This document shows positions 23,238 to 31,386 of a stretch of 42,299 nt of DNA, piece by piece (position 1 is the first letter of the stretch; each line of letters begins with the position of its first letter). The position numbers and the translations under genes were made by a program. The DNA comes from JAUVZF01 sp964449275 (GTDB lineage Bacteria; Planctomycetota; Phycisphaerae; FEN-1346), in contig CAYVAM010000009.1 of assembly GCA_964449275.1 (NCBI GenBank), positions 1 to 42,299 on the forward strand, written 5' to 3'. The notes below the pieces were generated by a model. That model had not been told where the DNA came from. It was given only the letters and a program-made list of their open reading frames with translations, and did not search any database.

Positions 23238-24482
23238 ATGACAGCACGCAAGAACCTCGTCTCGGCCGGCGCCGTTGCGGCCGGTCTCGCCAACGTCGCC
23301 CACGCCGCCGGCACCGATACGATCAGGATCGGCCTGGTCGGAACCGGCGGCCGCGGCACCCGCGACGTCGCCAACTGCGCCAAATCGGCGCCCGGAGTCG
23401 TCATCCGGGCACTCGGCGACCTGTTCAAAGACCGCGTGGATACCTGCTACAACCGGCTAAAGAAAACGAAGCAACTCACGGCCGACCAGTTCCAGGTGAC
23501 GCCCGAGCGATGCTTCGCCGGCTGGGACAACCATAAGAAGGTGATCGAGTGCGTCGACCTGGTGCTGCTGTGCCAGCCGCCCGGCTTCCGGCCGATCCAC
23601 ATGCGGGATGCCATCGAGGCCGGGGTGCACGTCTTCGCCGAGAAACCGGTGGCGGTCGATCCGGTCGGCGTCCGCAGTGTCATCGAGACCGCTCGCATGG
23701 CCGGCGAGAAGAAACTCGCCATCGTCGCCGGCACCCAGACACGCCATCATGCCGGCGCCATCGCGGCGATGAAACGCATCCACGACGGCCGCATCGGCAA
23801 ACTTCGCACCGGGGCCTGCTACTTCCTGACGGGCGAACTCTGGCATCGAGGCGCCGACCCGAAATGGTCCGAGATGGAGTACCAGTGCCGCAACTGGTAC
23901 TACTTCACCTGGCTCTCCGGCGACCATATCGTCGAGCAGCACGTCCACCAGCACGACATCATGAACTGGGCCTTTCAGTCGCCGCCCGTCAAGTGCATCG
24001 CAACCGGCGGCCGCCAAACCCGCACCGACCCCAAATGGGGCAACATCTGGGACCACTTCGCCGTCGAGTACGAGTACCCCGGCGGCGTGCGCGTCATGAG
24101 CCTGTGCCGCCAGGCGGCCGGCGCCGCGAACCGTGTCGATGCGCTCATCGTCGGCTCGAAGGGCACGGCGTTTCCGTCCAGGGGCGCCATCACCGGCCCG
24201 GCCGCATGGACGTACGAGAAGCAGGTCAAGGACCCCTCGATCCAGGAACACGCGGACCTGATCGCGAGCATCCGCGCCGCCAAGCCCCTGAACGAGGGCA
24301 AGCAGGTCGCCGAGAGTTCCATGACCGCCATCCTCGGCCGCATGTCGGCCTACACCGGACGCGAAATCAAGTGGGACTGGGCCATGAAGGCCTCGAAACT
24401 CGACATCGTCCCGAAGGAGTTCAAGTTCGGGCCGAACCCCGTGCAGCCACTGGCGGTGCCGGGCAAGACGAAACTGATCTGA
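23238..24482 (+). CDS. Exported Gfo/Idh/MocA family oxidoreductase (copy 2)
   Basis: A 414-residue paralogue of the preceding gene. AAGGGGCAGG precedes the ATG at 23238. The N-terminus MTARKNLVSAGAVAAGLANV ends in a likely AHA cleavage site near residue 23, but the usual RR pair is replaced by AR-K, so it may use Sec, use Tat poorly, or be a shortened signal. IRIGLVGTGGRGTRDVANC is the dinucleotide fold; FAEKPVAVDPVG holds the catalytic EKP; GDHIVEQHVHQHDIMNWAF and YTGREIKWDWAMKASKL are shared with copy 1, as is the end VPGKTKLI. Substrate unknown. Confidence 0.88.
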   Translation: MTARKNLVSAGAVAAGLANVAHAAGTDTIRIGLVGTGGRGTRDVANCAKSAPGVVIRALGDLFKDRVDTCYNRLKKTKQLTADQFQVTPERCFAGWDNHKKVIECVDLVLLCQPPGFRPIHMRDAIEAGVHVFAEKPVAVDPVGVRSVIETARMAGEKKLAIVAGTQTRHHAGAIAAMKRIHDGRIGKLRTGACYFLTGELWHRGADPKWSEMEYQCRNWYYFTWLSGDHIVEQHVHQHDIMNWAFQSPPVKCIATGGRQTRTDPKWGNIWDHFAVEYEYPGGVRVMSLCRQAAGAANRVDALIVGSKGTAFPSRGAITGPAAWTYEKQVKDPSIQEHADLIASIRAAKPLNEGKQVAESSMTAILGRMSAYTGREIKWDWAMKASKLDIVPKEFKFGPNPVQPLAVPGKTKLI

Positions 24483-24493
24483 AGATTCCTGGA

Positions 24494-24522
24494 TTGCATG
24501 CCCGACGCGCTCGATTTATAAT
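24494..24522 (+). promoter_or_regulatory. Near-consensus sigma70 promoter before the DUF2344-RNase G pair
   Basis: TTGCAT (24494-24499), a 17-base spacer (24500-24516), TATAAT (24517-24522). Transcription would start near 24529, about 70 bases before the TTG start of the next gene. The -10 box is a perfect match in otherwise GC-rich DNA. Confidence 0.75.
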
Positions 24523-24597
24523 GCGGGTTCTGAAACCGAACGACTCCGCGCCGGGCGCGGCAGGAATACGAGGGGTTCTGAGACATGAGAGGGACGT

Positions 24598-25227
24598 TTG
24601 TTTCGTCAACGGTTGCGTCTTTGGTTTTCTGTGGAGGGAGACAAGCGGTACCTTAGCCATCACGACATGATGCGTCTGTGGGAGCGGGCGCTTCGGCGTG
24701 CGGGGTTGCCCCTTCGATTGAGCCAGGGGTTTAACCCGCGGCCGAAAATGTCGCTTGTGGAACCGCGCAGCGTCGGTATTGCCTCAGAGGCCGAGATCCT
24801 TGAGTTCGAACTGGCCGACTGGGTCAATCCTGAGGCTGTCCTCGGCCATCTTCGCCGTCAGGTTCCCGCCGACATCCGGATCGATTCCCTCGATCTCCTC
24901 CGCCCCACCGAGAAGGCCCGTCCTGTGGCCGTTGTCTATGTCGCGCGGCTGGAGGCGCCGTGCGTTGACCTCGAGGAGCGGATCGCGCGATTGCTCGCAC
25001 GGTCCGAAGCGCCGGTCGTGCGCCACCGGCCCAAGGCCGACAAACATCTCGATGCCCGCCCGTTTATCAAGCGCATCGAGACGACAGGCGACCGACGGGT
25101 CCGCATGGTCCTGGCAACCGGCCCCAACGGGACGGTCCGGCCCGACGAAGTCCTGCACCTGCTGGGCTCCGACGACGAGGCGGTCGCGCGGGCGGATGTG
25201 CGCCGGACCGAGATCCGCCTCGCGTGA
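24598..25227 (+). CDS. DUF2344 / TIGR03936-type radical-SAM-associated protein
   Basis: A 209-residue soluble protein. The start is TTG (24598-24600) behind GAGAGGGA; no in-frame ATG is better placed. RLWFSVEGDKRYLSHHDMMR (5-24), WERALRRAGLPLRLSQGFNP and RPKMSLVEPRSVGIASEAE are the DUF2344 signature. Family members usually accompany, or are fused to, a B12-binding radical SAM protein (TIGR03960) next to an RNase G/E gene; their role is thought to be in RNA or ribosome modification but is unproven. Here the RNase gene follows after 62 bases and no radical SAM gene is adjacent. Operon with the RNase is likely. Confidence 0.87.
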   Translation: MFRQRLRLWFSVEGDKRYLSHHDMMRLWERALRRAGLPLRLSQGFNPRPKMSLVEPRSVGIASEAEILEFELADWVNPEAVLGHLRRQVPADIRIDSLDLLRPTEKARPVAVVYVARLEAPCVDLEERIARLLARSEAPVVRHRPKADKHLDARPFIKRIETTGDRRVRMVLATGPNGTVRPDEVLHLLGSDDEAVARADVRRTEIRLA

Positions 25228-25289
25228 GCGCCGCTCCTCCGAGACCGACGCCCTCCGCAAAACCGACAACTCGAAAGGATAATGTCCTC

Positions 25290-26870
25290 ATGAGTACAGA
25301 AATGCTGATCAACGTCGTTGAAGGCCAGGAGTGCCGAATCGCCATCGTCCGCGAAGGCACCCTGGAAGAACTCTACATGGAACGCGCCAGCGTCGAACGC
25401 CACGTCAGCAACATCTACAATGGCCGCATCAACAACATCGAACCCTCCATCCAGGCCGCCTTCGTCGAAATCGGAATGCCCAAGAACGGCTTCCTGCACG
25501 TCAGCGACGTTATCTCCAGGGCCTATCCGCGGCGCCTGCGAGGCGGCAACGGGGAGACCAAGGGCAAGGGCAAGGAGAAGGAAAAAGGAAAAGGCAGGAA
25601 CCACCGCCGCCGGAGAACCATCCAGGAGATCTTCCGGCCCGGCGACAACGTCGTCGTCCAGATCACCAAGGAAGGCATCGGCACCAAAGGGCCGTCGCTG
25701 ACGACCGCGCTCTCCATCCCCGGACGCTACCTCGTCCTGATGCCGCACCTGGGACGCCTGGGCGTGTCGCGAAAGATCGAGGACGATGCCACCCGCAAGC
25801 AACTGCGGGAACTGCTCTCCGGCCTTGAACCCCCCGCCGACATGGGGTTCATCGTGCGGACGGCCGGGCTCGGCCGAAGCAAACGCGACATCCAGAGAGA
25901 CCTCAACTACCTCGTCCGCCTCTGGGGGGTCGTCAAGGCACGAGCCAAAACCGAAAAGGCCCCGGCCGAGATCTTTCGCGAATCGGACCTCGTCTTGCGG
26001 ACGCTCCGCGATATCTACACGCCCGAAATCAAAACCATCTGGGTCGATTCCGAGCCCGCCCTGCGCCGGGTTCGCGACTTCATGAAGATCGTCATGCCGC
26101 GCTACCACGGGCGCGCAAAACTCTACAACGGCAAGGTCCCACTGTTCCACAAGTACCACATCGAGGAAGCCATCGAACTGGCCTGCAGCCGGACGGTTCC
26201 CCTGCCGAAGGGGGGGAGCCTGGTCATCGACCAGACCGAGGCCCTGGCGGCCATCGACGTGAACTCCGGCAGATTCCGCCACGGCCGCGACGCCGAGGAG
26301 TCCGCTCATCAACTCAACCTGATAGCCGCCAAGGAGATCGCCCGCCAGATCCGGCTACGCGACCTCGGCGGCCTCCTCATCCTCGATTTCGTGGACATGG
26401 AAAAGCCCCAGAACCGCCGCCACGTCGAAAAGGCCCTCCGCGACGCCTTCAGGGCCGACCGGGCACGGTCACAGATGGCTCACATCTCGAAGTTTGGAAT
26501 CGTCGAGATGACCCGCCAGAGGGTGCAGCCCAGCCTCGAACACGCGACCTACATGGACTGCCCCTACTGCAAAGGCTCCGGCATCATCAAGAACGCCGAG
26601 TCGATGGCCCTGGAGGTCATGCGGTACCTGAAACTTCTGACCGGCCGCGACCAGGTTGCGGAGATCGAGGTTCGCCTCCATCCGAACGTGGCCGAGTACA
26701 TCAGCAACACCAGGCGCACCATGCTCGTGAAAATGGAGAGCAGCCATCACCGGCGCATTCGCCTCGTGAACGACGCACAGGCCGGCATGGATCAACTCGT
26801 GTGCCGCTGCTTCGACGCGCACGGCAGGGAAATACGCCTCGATAGCGACGCCCTGGCAGCGCGCGGCTAA
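25290..26870 (+). CDS. Ribonuclease G/E family endoribonuclease
   Basis: A 526-residue endoribonuclease that processes rRNA and mRNA. ATG at 25290 with AAAGGA 11 nt upstream. Residues about 35-140 are an S1 domain interrupted by a Lys/Arg/Gly-rich insert (about 81-110, including KGKGKEKEKGKG). The catalytic magnesium aspartates are D323 in AAIDVNSGRF and D366 in LLILDFVDM. The zinc-link C424-P-Y-C427 joins subunits in the active tetramer. There is no long C-terminal degradosome scaffold, so it is closer in size to RNase G, with the longer loop its main oddity. The 3' end is followed by an 85-base inverted-repeat element. Confidence 0.92.
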   Translation: MSTEMLINVVEGQECRIAIVREGTLEELYMERASVERHVSNIYNGRINNIEPSIQAAFVEIGMPKNGFLHVSDVISRAYPRRLRGGNGETKGKGKEKEKGKGRNHRRRRTIQEIFRPGDNVVVQITKEGIGTKGPSLTTALSIPGRYLVLMPHLGRLGVSRKIEDDATRKQLRELLSGLEPPADMGFIVRTAGLGRSKRDIQRDLNYLVRLWGVVKARAKTEKAPAEIFRESDLVLRTLRDIYTPEIKTIWVDSEPALRRVRDFMKIVMPRYHGRAKLYNGKVPLFHKYHIEEAIELACSRTVPLPKGGSLVIDQTEALAAIDVNSGRFRHGRDAEESAHQLNLIAAKEIARQIRLRDLGGLLILDFVDMEKPQNRRHVEKALRDAFRADRARSQMAHISKFGIVEMTRQRVQPSLEHATYMDCPYCKGSGIIKNAESMALEVMRYLKLLTGRDQVAEIEVRLHPNVAEYISNTRRTMLVKMESSHHRRIRLVNDAQAGMDQLVCRCFDAHGREIRLDSDALAARG

Positions 26871-26880
26871 CCGGTCTTAC

Positions 26881-26965
26881 GTAAGTCTTTTGCTGTGGCG
26901 AGAACGGCACCCGCTCGCTTACGCTCGCGCCTGGTTACACTCGCGCCCGACGGCAAAAGACTTAC
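26881..26965. repeat. 85-base element bounded by 13-base perfect inverted repeats
   Basis: GTAAGTCTTTTGC (26881-26893) and GCAAAAGACTTAC (26953-26965) are exact reverse complements. The 59-base interior contains two copies of a TTAC-x-CTCGCGCC pattern. It begins 11 bases after the RNase G/E stop codon. As RNA it would form a long hairpin; as DNA it has the form of a small non-autonomous element. No coding capacity. Confidence 0.7.
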
Positions 26966-26974
26966 CTGAGACCA

Positions 26975-27076
26975 CTTAGAGCAGTCCACGTTCAACTGTA
27001 GGAGCGCCTTGCGCGGCGGGTCTCCCGACCCGCCGCACAAGGTGCGCTGATACACGTGAACGTCAACGGCTCTACG
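26975..27076. repeat. 102-base imperfect palindrome ending at the ruvX stop codon
   Basis: The centre is CTTGCGCGGCGGGTC (27008-27022), TCCC, GACCCGCCGCACAAG (27027-27041). The outer arms also match: on each strand the reading begins TAGAGC, then GT, ACGTTCA, TGTA and AGCGC in the same order with scattered changes. GTAG occurs at 26998-27001. The right terminus TAGAGC on the minus strand supplies the TAG stop of ruvX (27072-27074). A relative lies at 32011-32172. Confidence 0.75.
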
Positions 27077-27488
27077 GCGGAGACCCCGCGTCAAGGTACG
27101 ACTGAAGGATGAGGGTCGCCGCCACCTTGTCGCGGCGCATCTTTCGTTTCTTGGGATGAAGGCCGGCCTCCCGCATCGCCGCCTCGGCCTCCTGGGTGGT
27201 GAACCGCTCGTCCCAGATGGCTACGGGCACATCGAGGGCCTCTGCCAGGACCGATACGACCGCCTCCGTCCACCGGGCCTGCTCCCCTTTCCGCCCGTCC
27301 ACCAGGACCGGCATCCCGACAACGACCCGTCCGGCCTCCTGTTCGGCGACGAGGCGTTTGACGGTGGCTACGAGGTCTCGCCGCCCCTTGGGTTCGAATT
27401 GCAGAAGGGGATGCGCGATGGTACCATTCGGGTCGCTGACGGCGACGCCAACGCGCCGCCGACCGAGGTCCAGGCCCAGAATCCGCAT
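27072..27488 (-). CDS. ruvX: Putative pre-16S rRNA nuclease / Holliday junction resolvase-like YqgF
   Basis: A 138-residue RNase H-fold protein. RILGLDLGRRRVGVAVSD (2-19) holds the first catalytic Asp, VVVGMPVLVDGRKGEQA is the central motif, VAIWDERFTTQEAE the third, and RDKVAATLILQSYLD contains the last catalytic Asp. YqgF proteins trim the 5' end of 16S rRNA; the older name RuvX refers to supposed resolvase activity. I take the ATG at 27488, where homology starts; it lacks a clear Shine-Dalgarno sequence. The stop codon lies in the terminus of the palindrome at 26975-27076. Divergent from the ECF sigma gene. Confidence 0.92.
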   Translation of the reverse strand: MRILGLDLGRRRVGVAVSDPNGTIAHPLLQFEPKGRRDLVATVKRLVAEQEAGRVVVGMPVLVDGRKGEQARWTEAVVSVLAEALDVPVAIWDERFTTQEAEAAMREAGLHPKKRKMRRDKVAATLILQSYLDAGSPP

Positions 27489-27626
27489 GGCGGGATAATA
27501 GCCCGCAGGCCGGCGCCGTGTCAACCGGGGGTCTGTTCGGCTCCCCGGCCGGCGTGCCGCCGGCAGGCCGACGCCGCAATCGGCCGCAATAATCGCACGC
27601 GAAGGCCGTTTAGACAGGCGGAAGGC

Positions 27627-28175
27627 ATGAACGAACGCACAGGCGATCCTCCGGATGTGGAGCGCCTGCTCGTGTCATTCGCGCCGCGCGTTTACGGCCT
27701 CCTGCTTCGCATGGTCGGCCGGCCCGACGTGGCCGAAGACCTGATGCAGGAAACGCTCCTGCGTGCCTTTCGAAGTATGGACACGTACCGTCCGGAAGGC
27801 AGATTCCGGGCGTGGATCTTTCGCATTGCGGTGAACTTGGCGCGCGACTGGATCCGCCGGCGACCGCGCGAACGGGCCGCACCCCTCGGCGACGACGCCG
27901 ACGAGACCGCCCCGGGAGTGACACCGGCTGCCGACTCGCCGCCCGACGCCGACGCCCTCCGCCGCGAACAGGCGCGACGGGTCGAACAGGCTCTGGCGCG
28001 GCTGCCGAACGCCGACCGGGAGGTCCTGCTCATGCGGTACTACGGCGACCTGACGTTCAAGGCTATCGCCCAGGCCACCGGTGAGCCGCTCGGAACCGTC
28101 CTGGCACGGGCCCATCGCGCGCTGAAAAAGTTGGGGGACATGTTCCCGGGGGAACACTATGAACCGCTGCCCTGA
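27627..28175 (+). CDS. ECF-subfamily RNA polymerase sigma factor
   Basis: A 182-residue extracytoplasmic-function sigma factor. GGCGGAAGG precedes the ATG at 27627. Region 2 runs over about 20-90, with DVAEDLMQETLLRAFRSMD (core binding and -10 recognition) and FRAWIFRIAVNLARDW; an acidic linker follows; region 4 is about 125-175, with LPNADREVLLMRYYGDLTFK and GEPLGTVLARAHRALKKL as the -35 helix-turn-helix. It overlaps the anti-sigma gene by 17 bases, typical of a pair that controls one another. The regulon and inducing signal are unknown. Confidence 0.93.
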   Translation: MNERTGDPPDVERLLVSFAPRVYGLLLRMVGRPDVAEDLMQETLLRAFRSMDTYRPEGRFRAWIFRIAVNLARDWIRRRPRERAAPLGDDADETAPGVTPAADSPPDADALRREQARRVEQALARLPNADREVLLMRYYGDLTFKAIAQATGEPLGTVLARAHRALKKLGDMFPGEHYEPLP

Positions 28176-28728
28176 CAAGACGGAATGGGTGTTGTATGCG
28201 ACGGGCGAGACGCCGCTGCGCCGACGCCGCGCCCTCGCGAACCATCTGGAAGGCTGCCAGGCCTGCCGCCGCGAGATGGAAGCCGTGGAGCGCGGCTTGG
28301 CGGCGCTCGAGACCCTCGACCGGGAGCCGGCCGTCAGGCCACAGGCTATCGAACTGCTCCGGAAGCGTCTGTCGGTCGCCGCGGCGCGCAAGGCCGCGCG
28401 GCCGGGCGTCCTGACGCGGATGTATCCTTACCGCTGGGCTGCCGCTGCGGCCGTCATCATCGCGGTCGCGCTCGCCTACGCCCTCGTGCCATCGACCGAC
28501 CGGTCGCCGCCCGTTGCCGGTGAAACACAGGCCGCGTGGATGGACGAGACCCGGTTTGAGGAAGAGATCGCAGAGATCTCGACAGAGATCGAAATGCTCG
28601 AACTTGGCACGCTGGCTACGTTATGGGAGAGCGGCAACGGCTCTGACAACACTGTGCCGGAGTCGATCAACGGCGAGAGCCGCCTGCCGTGGGATAACTT
28701 CGGCAGGGAGATCGGCGTTCCGGGCTGA
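28159..28728 (+). CDS. Membrane anti-sigma factor with zinc-finger domain
   Basis: A 189-residue single-pass membrane protein. The N-terminal zinc-binding anti-sigma motif H29-x3-C33-x2-C36 (HLEGCQAC) binds the ECF sigma. A transmembrane helix spans about 92-111 (RWAAAAAVIIAVALAYALVP). The outer part is short, acidic and Glu-rich (EEEIAEISTEIEMLELG), perhaps a sensor surface. The start lies inside the sigma gene, so both are translated together. Release by regulated proteolysis is usual in the family but not shown here. Confidence 0.87.
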   Translation: MNRCPDKTEWVLYATGETPLRRRRALANHLEGCQACRREMEAVERGLAALETLDREPAVRPQAIELLRKRLSVAAARKAARPGVLTRMYPYRWAAAAAVIIAVALAYALVPSTDRSPPVAGETQAAWMDETRFEEEIAEISTEIEMLELGTLATLWESGNGSDNTVPESINGESRLPWDNFGREIGVPG

Positions 28729-28797
28729 CCCGCATCGCGCCGGTAACCGTCAGCCGGCTGGTTTGCCCGGCGTGCCGTGACGTGATAGGAGGAAACC

Positions 28798-29637
28798 ATG
28801 CGACAGGTACTGACGGCCCTGGCCTTTGTCCTGGCGCTGGTAGCGACCTGGAACCTGGCCATGGCCGAGGAACGGGGTCCGCAGCCGGCGCCGGACGAGC
28901 CTCGCCGCGGCCCGTCGGCGACCGACAGGCGGCCCGGACCGCCGCCACCGCCGCCCGGGACGCGACCGCGCCGGCCGCCCGAGGGCGAGCGCCCCCGGCA
29001 CGGCGAGCGCTGGCGCTCCGGCCGCAGTCCGTCAATCTTCCGTGACGTCACAGACGAGCAGATCGAGAACATCCTCGCTTTCATCGACAAGCACATGCCC
29101 TGGCGGCGCGAGACTCTGGAGACAATGCGCCGGTCGGAACCCGAACGGTTCCGCCAGTACTGCCGGCGGCTGCGATTCGAGATCGCCCAGTTGCAGCACC
29201 TGAAAGGGCGAGACGAGGCGGCCTTCCGCAAGGCGATCGAGGAACGGCAGTTGAGAATGCGCGCCGTGGATCTGGCCGCCAAAGCCCGCACGGCCGAAGA
29301 CCCCCAACAGAAGGAGGCGTTCACCAAGGAACTGCGAAAGGTTATCGACCGGATGTTTTCACTCGAACTCGCCACACACGAGGCACACATCCGCGGACTC
29401 GATGAACGCATCGAGCAACTGCGACGCGAACTCAAGGACCGCGCGGAGCACCGACGCGAGATCGTCGAGAAGCGGCTCAAAGAAGCACTCGAGGGCAAAC
29501 CGGAACCGCCATTCCGCGGACCGCCTGAAGGATCACCAAAGGGACCACCAAAGGGACCACCCAAGCGCAGCAAGCACTACAAAGAAGGGCCTCGCCCCGA
29601 CAAGCCCCGTCGTGACGAACCGACGCCGGCCCTATGA
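28798..29637 (+). CDS. Secreted Pro/Arg-rich helical protein of the sigma/anti-sigma operon
   Basis: A 279-residue exported protein. AGGAGG precedes the ATG at 28798. Residues 1-23 are a signal peptide ending AMA-EE. Residues 24-80 are Pro/Arg/Gly rich with a run of six prolines. Residues about 83-235 are highly charged helices; VTDEQIENILAF resembles loosely the LTxxQ motif of Spy/CpxP-type periplasmic chaperones. The tail contains repeated KGPP units and is very basic. I cannot assign a family. Position third in the operon suggests it may be a regulon member or signal protein of the ECF pair. It ends tail to tail with the next gene, overlapping it by 6 bases. Confidence 0.7.
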   Translation: MRQVLTALAFVLALVATWNLAMAEERGPQPAPDEPRRGPSATDRRPGPPPPPPGTRPRRPPEGERPRHGERWRSGRSPSIFRDVTDEQIENILAFIDKHMPWRRETLETMRRSEPERFRQYCRRLRFEIAQLQHLKGRDEAAFRKAIEERQLRMRAVDLAAKARTAEDPQQKEAFTKELRKVIDRMFSLELATHEAHIRGLDERIEQLRRELKDRAEHRREIVEKRLKEALEGKPEPPFRGPPEGSPKGPPKGPPKRSKHYKEGPRPDKPRRDEPTPAL

Positions 29638-30351
29638 TGCCGGATCGGCCGGCGGCTCTTCGAGCACCGCCAGGAGGCAGGCCATCGCCAGCAGCACCGG
29701 CCCGACGACCTCCAGCGACTCCTCGAGGTAGTCCTTCAGATCCCACGCCGAAAGGCTCGTGCCGAGCAGGTCATCCGTCGAGCGGTGCTTATCGACCATC
29801 TGAGCGCCGACCAGCGCCAGGCCTGCCAATGCGATGAAGAGGGTGCTGAACGAGACGAGCCTTTCGCGAACGATCCGGCCGAGCGTGCGGCCGTTCCACA
29901 GGACGTATCCCACCAGGAGCGCCGCCGCCAGGATCGACCCGCCGCCGAACACCACTTGCGCCCACAGGGGAACGTCGGGACCGCCGACATACTTGGCCCA
30001 ACTGAAGGTATTGGCGCCGAGCACGCGCTCATCCCACGGCAACTCGCGCCACAGCAGCCATGCCGCCACCGCCGCCAGAACAACCCAGTACGGCAACCGG
30101 TCCGCCCGTCGCCAAAGCCGGACCACCATGACGACGCACACCAGCAACGCAACCGCGTACGGCGGTTCCTGGAGCCAGTCCATCGCCGTCTCCTGCGGCT
30201 CGTGAAGAGGGGTGTACGCCCTGGCGAGGCGCTTCGCGCACTCGCGGTCAACCGCAGGAACGATGGCCAGACCGACGAGGAGCGCCGCCAGGAGAACGGC
30301 GAAGAGCAGGAGCACATGCGTCCGGCGCCAAGGCGAGCCGTTTGGTTCCAT
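29632..30351 (-). CDS. Six-helix integral membrane protein of unknown function
   Basis: A 239-residue protein with about six hydrophobic segments: 12-31, 60-76, 85-102, 126-150, 166-186 and 208-228. I do not recognise a family. The ATG at 30351 has GGGAG 8 nt upstream; an alternative GTG at 30399 would overlap the panE stop by 4 nt (GTGA) and add 16 polar residues. Both fit a two-gene operon with panE. The loop RELPWDERVLGANTFSWAKY between helices 3 and 4 is the most distinctive soluble part. Overlaps the convergent secreted-protein gene by 6 bases. Confidence 0.7.
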   Translation of the reverse strand: MEPNGSPWRRTHVLLLFAVLLAALLVGLAIVPAVDRECAKRLARAYTPLHEPQETAMDWLQEPPYAVALLVCVVMVVRLWRRADRLPYWVVLAAVAAWLLWRELPWDERVLGANTFSWAKYVGGPDVPLWAQVVFGGGSILAAALLVGYVLWNGRTLGRIVRERLVSFSTLFIALAGLALVGAQMVDKHRSTDDLLGTSLSAWDLKDYLEESLEVVGPVLLAMACLLAVLEEPPADPAS

Positions 30352-30395
30352 CTCCGCCACTCCCGTGGATTCGCGGTGCGGTCGCGAGTCGCCGC

Positions 30396-31349
30396 TCACG
30401 ACGGGCTCACCTGATGAACCGCCGACACCTGCCGCACCAGTGCGGTCACGGCGCGGTTGGCCGGAACCGGAACGCCGCACTGGTCGGCAACGCGTACGAT
30501 CGCGCCGTTCAGATAGTCGATCTCGGTCGGCCGACGGGCCTCAAGGTCCTGGAGCATCGAGCATCGGTTCTCGGCCGTCTCTCGGGCCGTGTCGATAGCC
30601 GCCTTGGCCGCGCTCTCGTACGGCAGCGCCACGCCTGCGGCGTTTGCCACCGCCTGCCCTTCTTCGGCAACCGCCTCTGCCATTGCCCAGAGCGTCGGCC
30701 TGGCGGCGACCTCGCCGTTTCGCACCGCCGCCAGCGCCGCCACCGGATTGATGGCCGCATTGACGAGCAACTTGCCCCAGACGACCGGCGTCATGTCGGC
30801 CTCGGCCGTGGCCGGCAGGCCGGCCTCGTTCAGCAGATCGACCGCCTTCCGGACCGTCGCATCCGGGCCGCGCCCCTCGTACCCCAGGTACGTCTCGCCG
30901 GAGGCAACGTGCCGGACCTCGCCCTCCCCGGTGAGGTTGGCCGCCTGGTACGTGACGCCGGTGATGACTGTCGTGTGCGGCAGCGCCTGGGCCACCTCGG
31001 CCGCCACACCCATACCGTTCTGGACGGTCAGGAGCGGCGCATCGCCGATCCAGCCTGCCGCCGAGGACGCCGCGCCACGAGCCTGGTGCGCTTTGGTCGC
31101 AAGGATCACGAGGTCCGCCGGGGCGGCGGGCGCCGGGCGAACCGGGATACGGACCTCCAGGTCCCCCGACGGTGACGAAAGGCGGATGGGCTCGGCGCTC
31201 AGCCGCCGCGCACGCTCGGCATCATGGTCGATCAGCGTGACGCTCGGTCCCCCGGCAACGCGAGCGATGCGCACAGCCAGGACCAGGCCGATGGCGCCGG
31301 GCCCGATGACAGCGACGTGCGTGAAATGACCCGGCCGCTCTTCGGGCAA
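30396..31349 (-). CDS. panE: 2-dehydropantoate 2-reductase (ketopantoate reductase)
   Basis: A 317-residue NADPH-dependent reductase of the ApbA/PanE family, which makes pantoate for coenzyme A. VAVIGPGAIGLVLAVRIA (12-29) is the dinucleotide fold, LVILATKAHQ has the catalytic-region Lys, TVQNGMG is the family motif, and WGKLLVNAAINPVAAL contains the second conserved Lys and Asn. The C-terminus has PTEIDYLNGAIV. The start is TTG (31347-31349) with AGGAA 7 nt upstream. It links to the coaC/coaB genes at 10 kb by pathway only. Some ApbA relatives use other keto acids. Confidence 0.88.
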   Translation of the reverse strand: MPEERPGHFTHVAVIGPGAIGLVLAVRIARVAGGPSVTLIDHDAERARRLSAEPIRLSSPSGDLEVRIPVRPAPAAPADLVILATKAHQARGAASSAAGWIGDAPLLTVQNGMGVAAEVAQALPHTTVITGVTYQAANLTGEGEVRHVASGETYLGYEGRGPDATVRKAVDLLNEAGLPATAEADMTPVVWGKLLVNAAINPVAALAAVRNGEVAARPTLWAMAEAVAEEGQAVANAAGVALPYESAAKAAIDTARETAENRCSMLQDLEARRPTEIDYLNGAIVRVADQCGVPVPANRAVTALVRQVSAVHQVSPS

Positions 31350-31386
31350 GACTATTTCCTCGGCAAGCGGGCTCGGCTGGCGCCTC

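Noticed and set aside
26881..26965. Riboswitch or T-box
   Set aside because: It lies downstream of RNase G/E and before a gene on the other strand; there is no conserved aptamer core that I can recognise.
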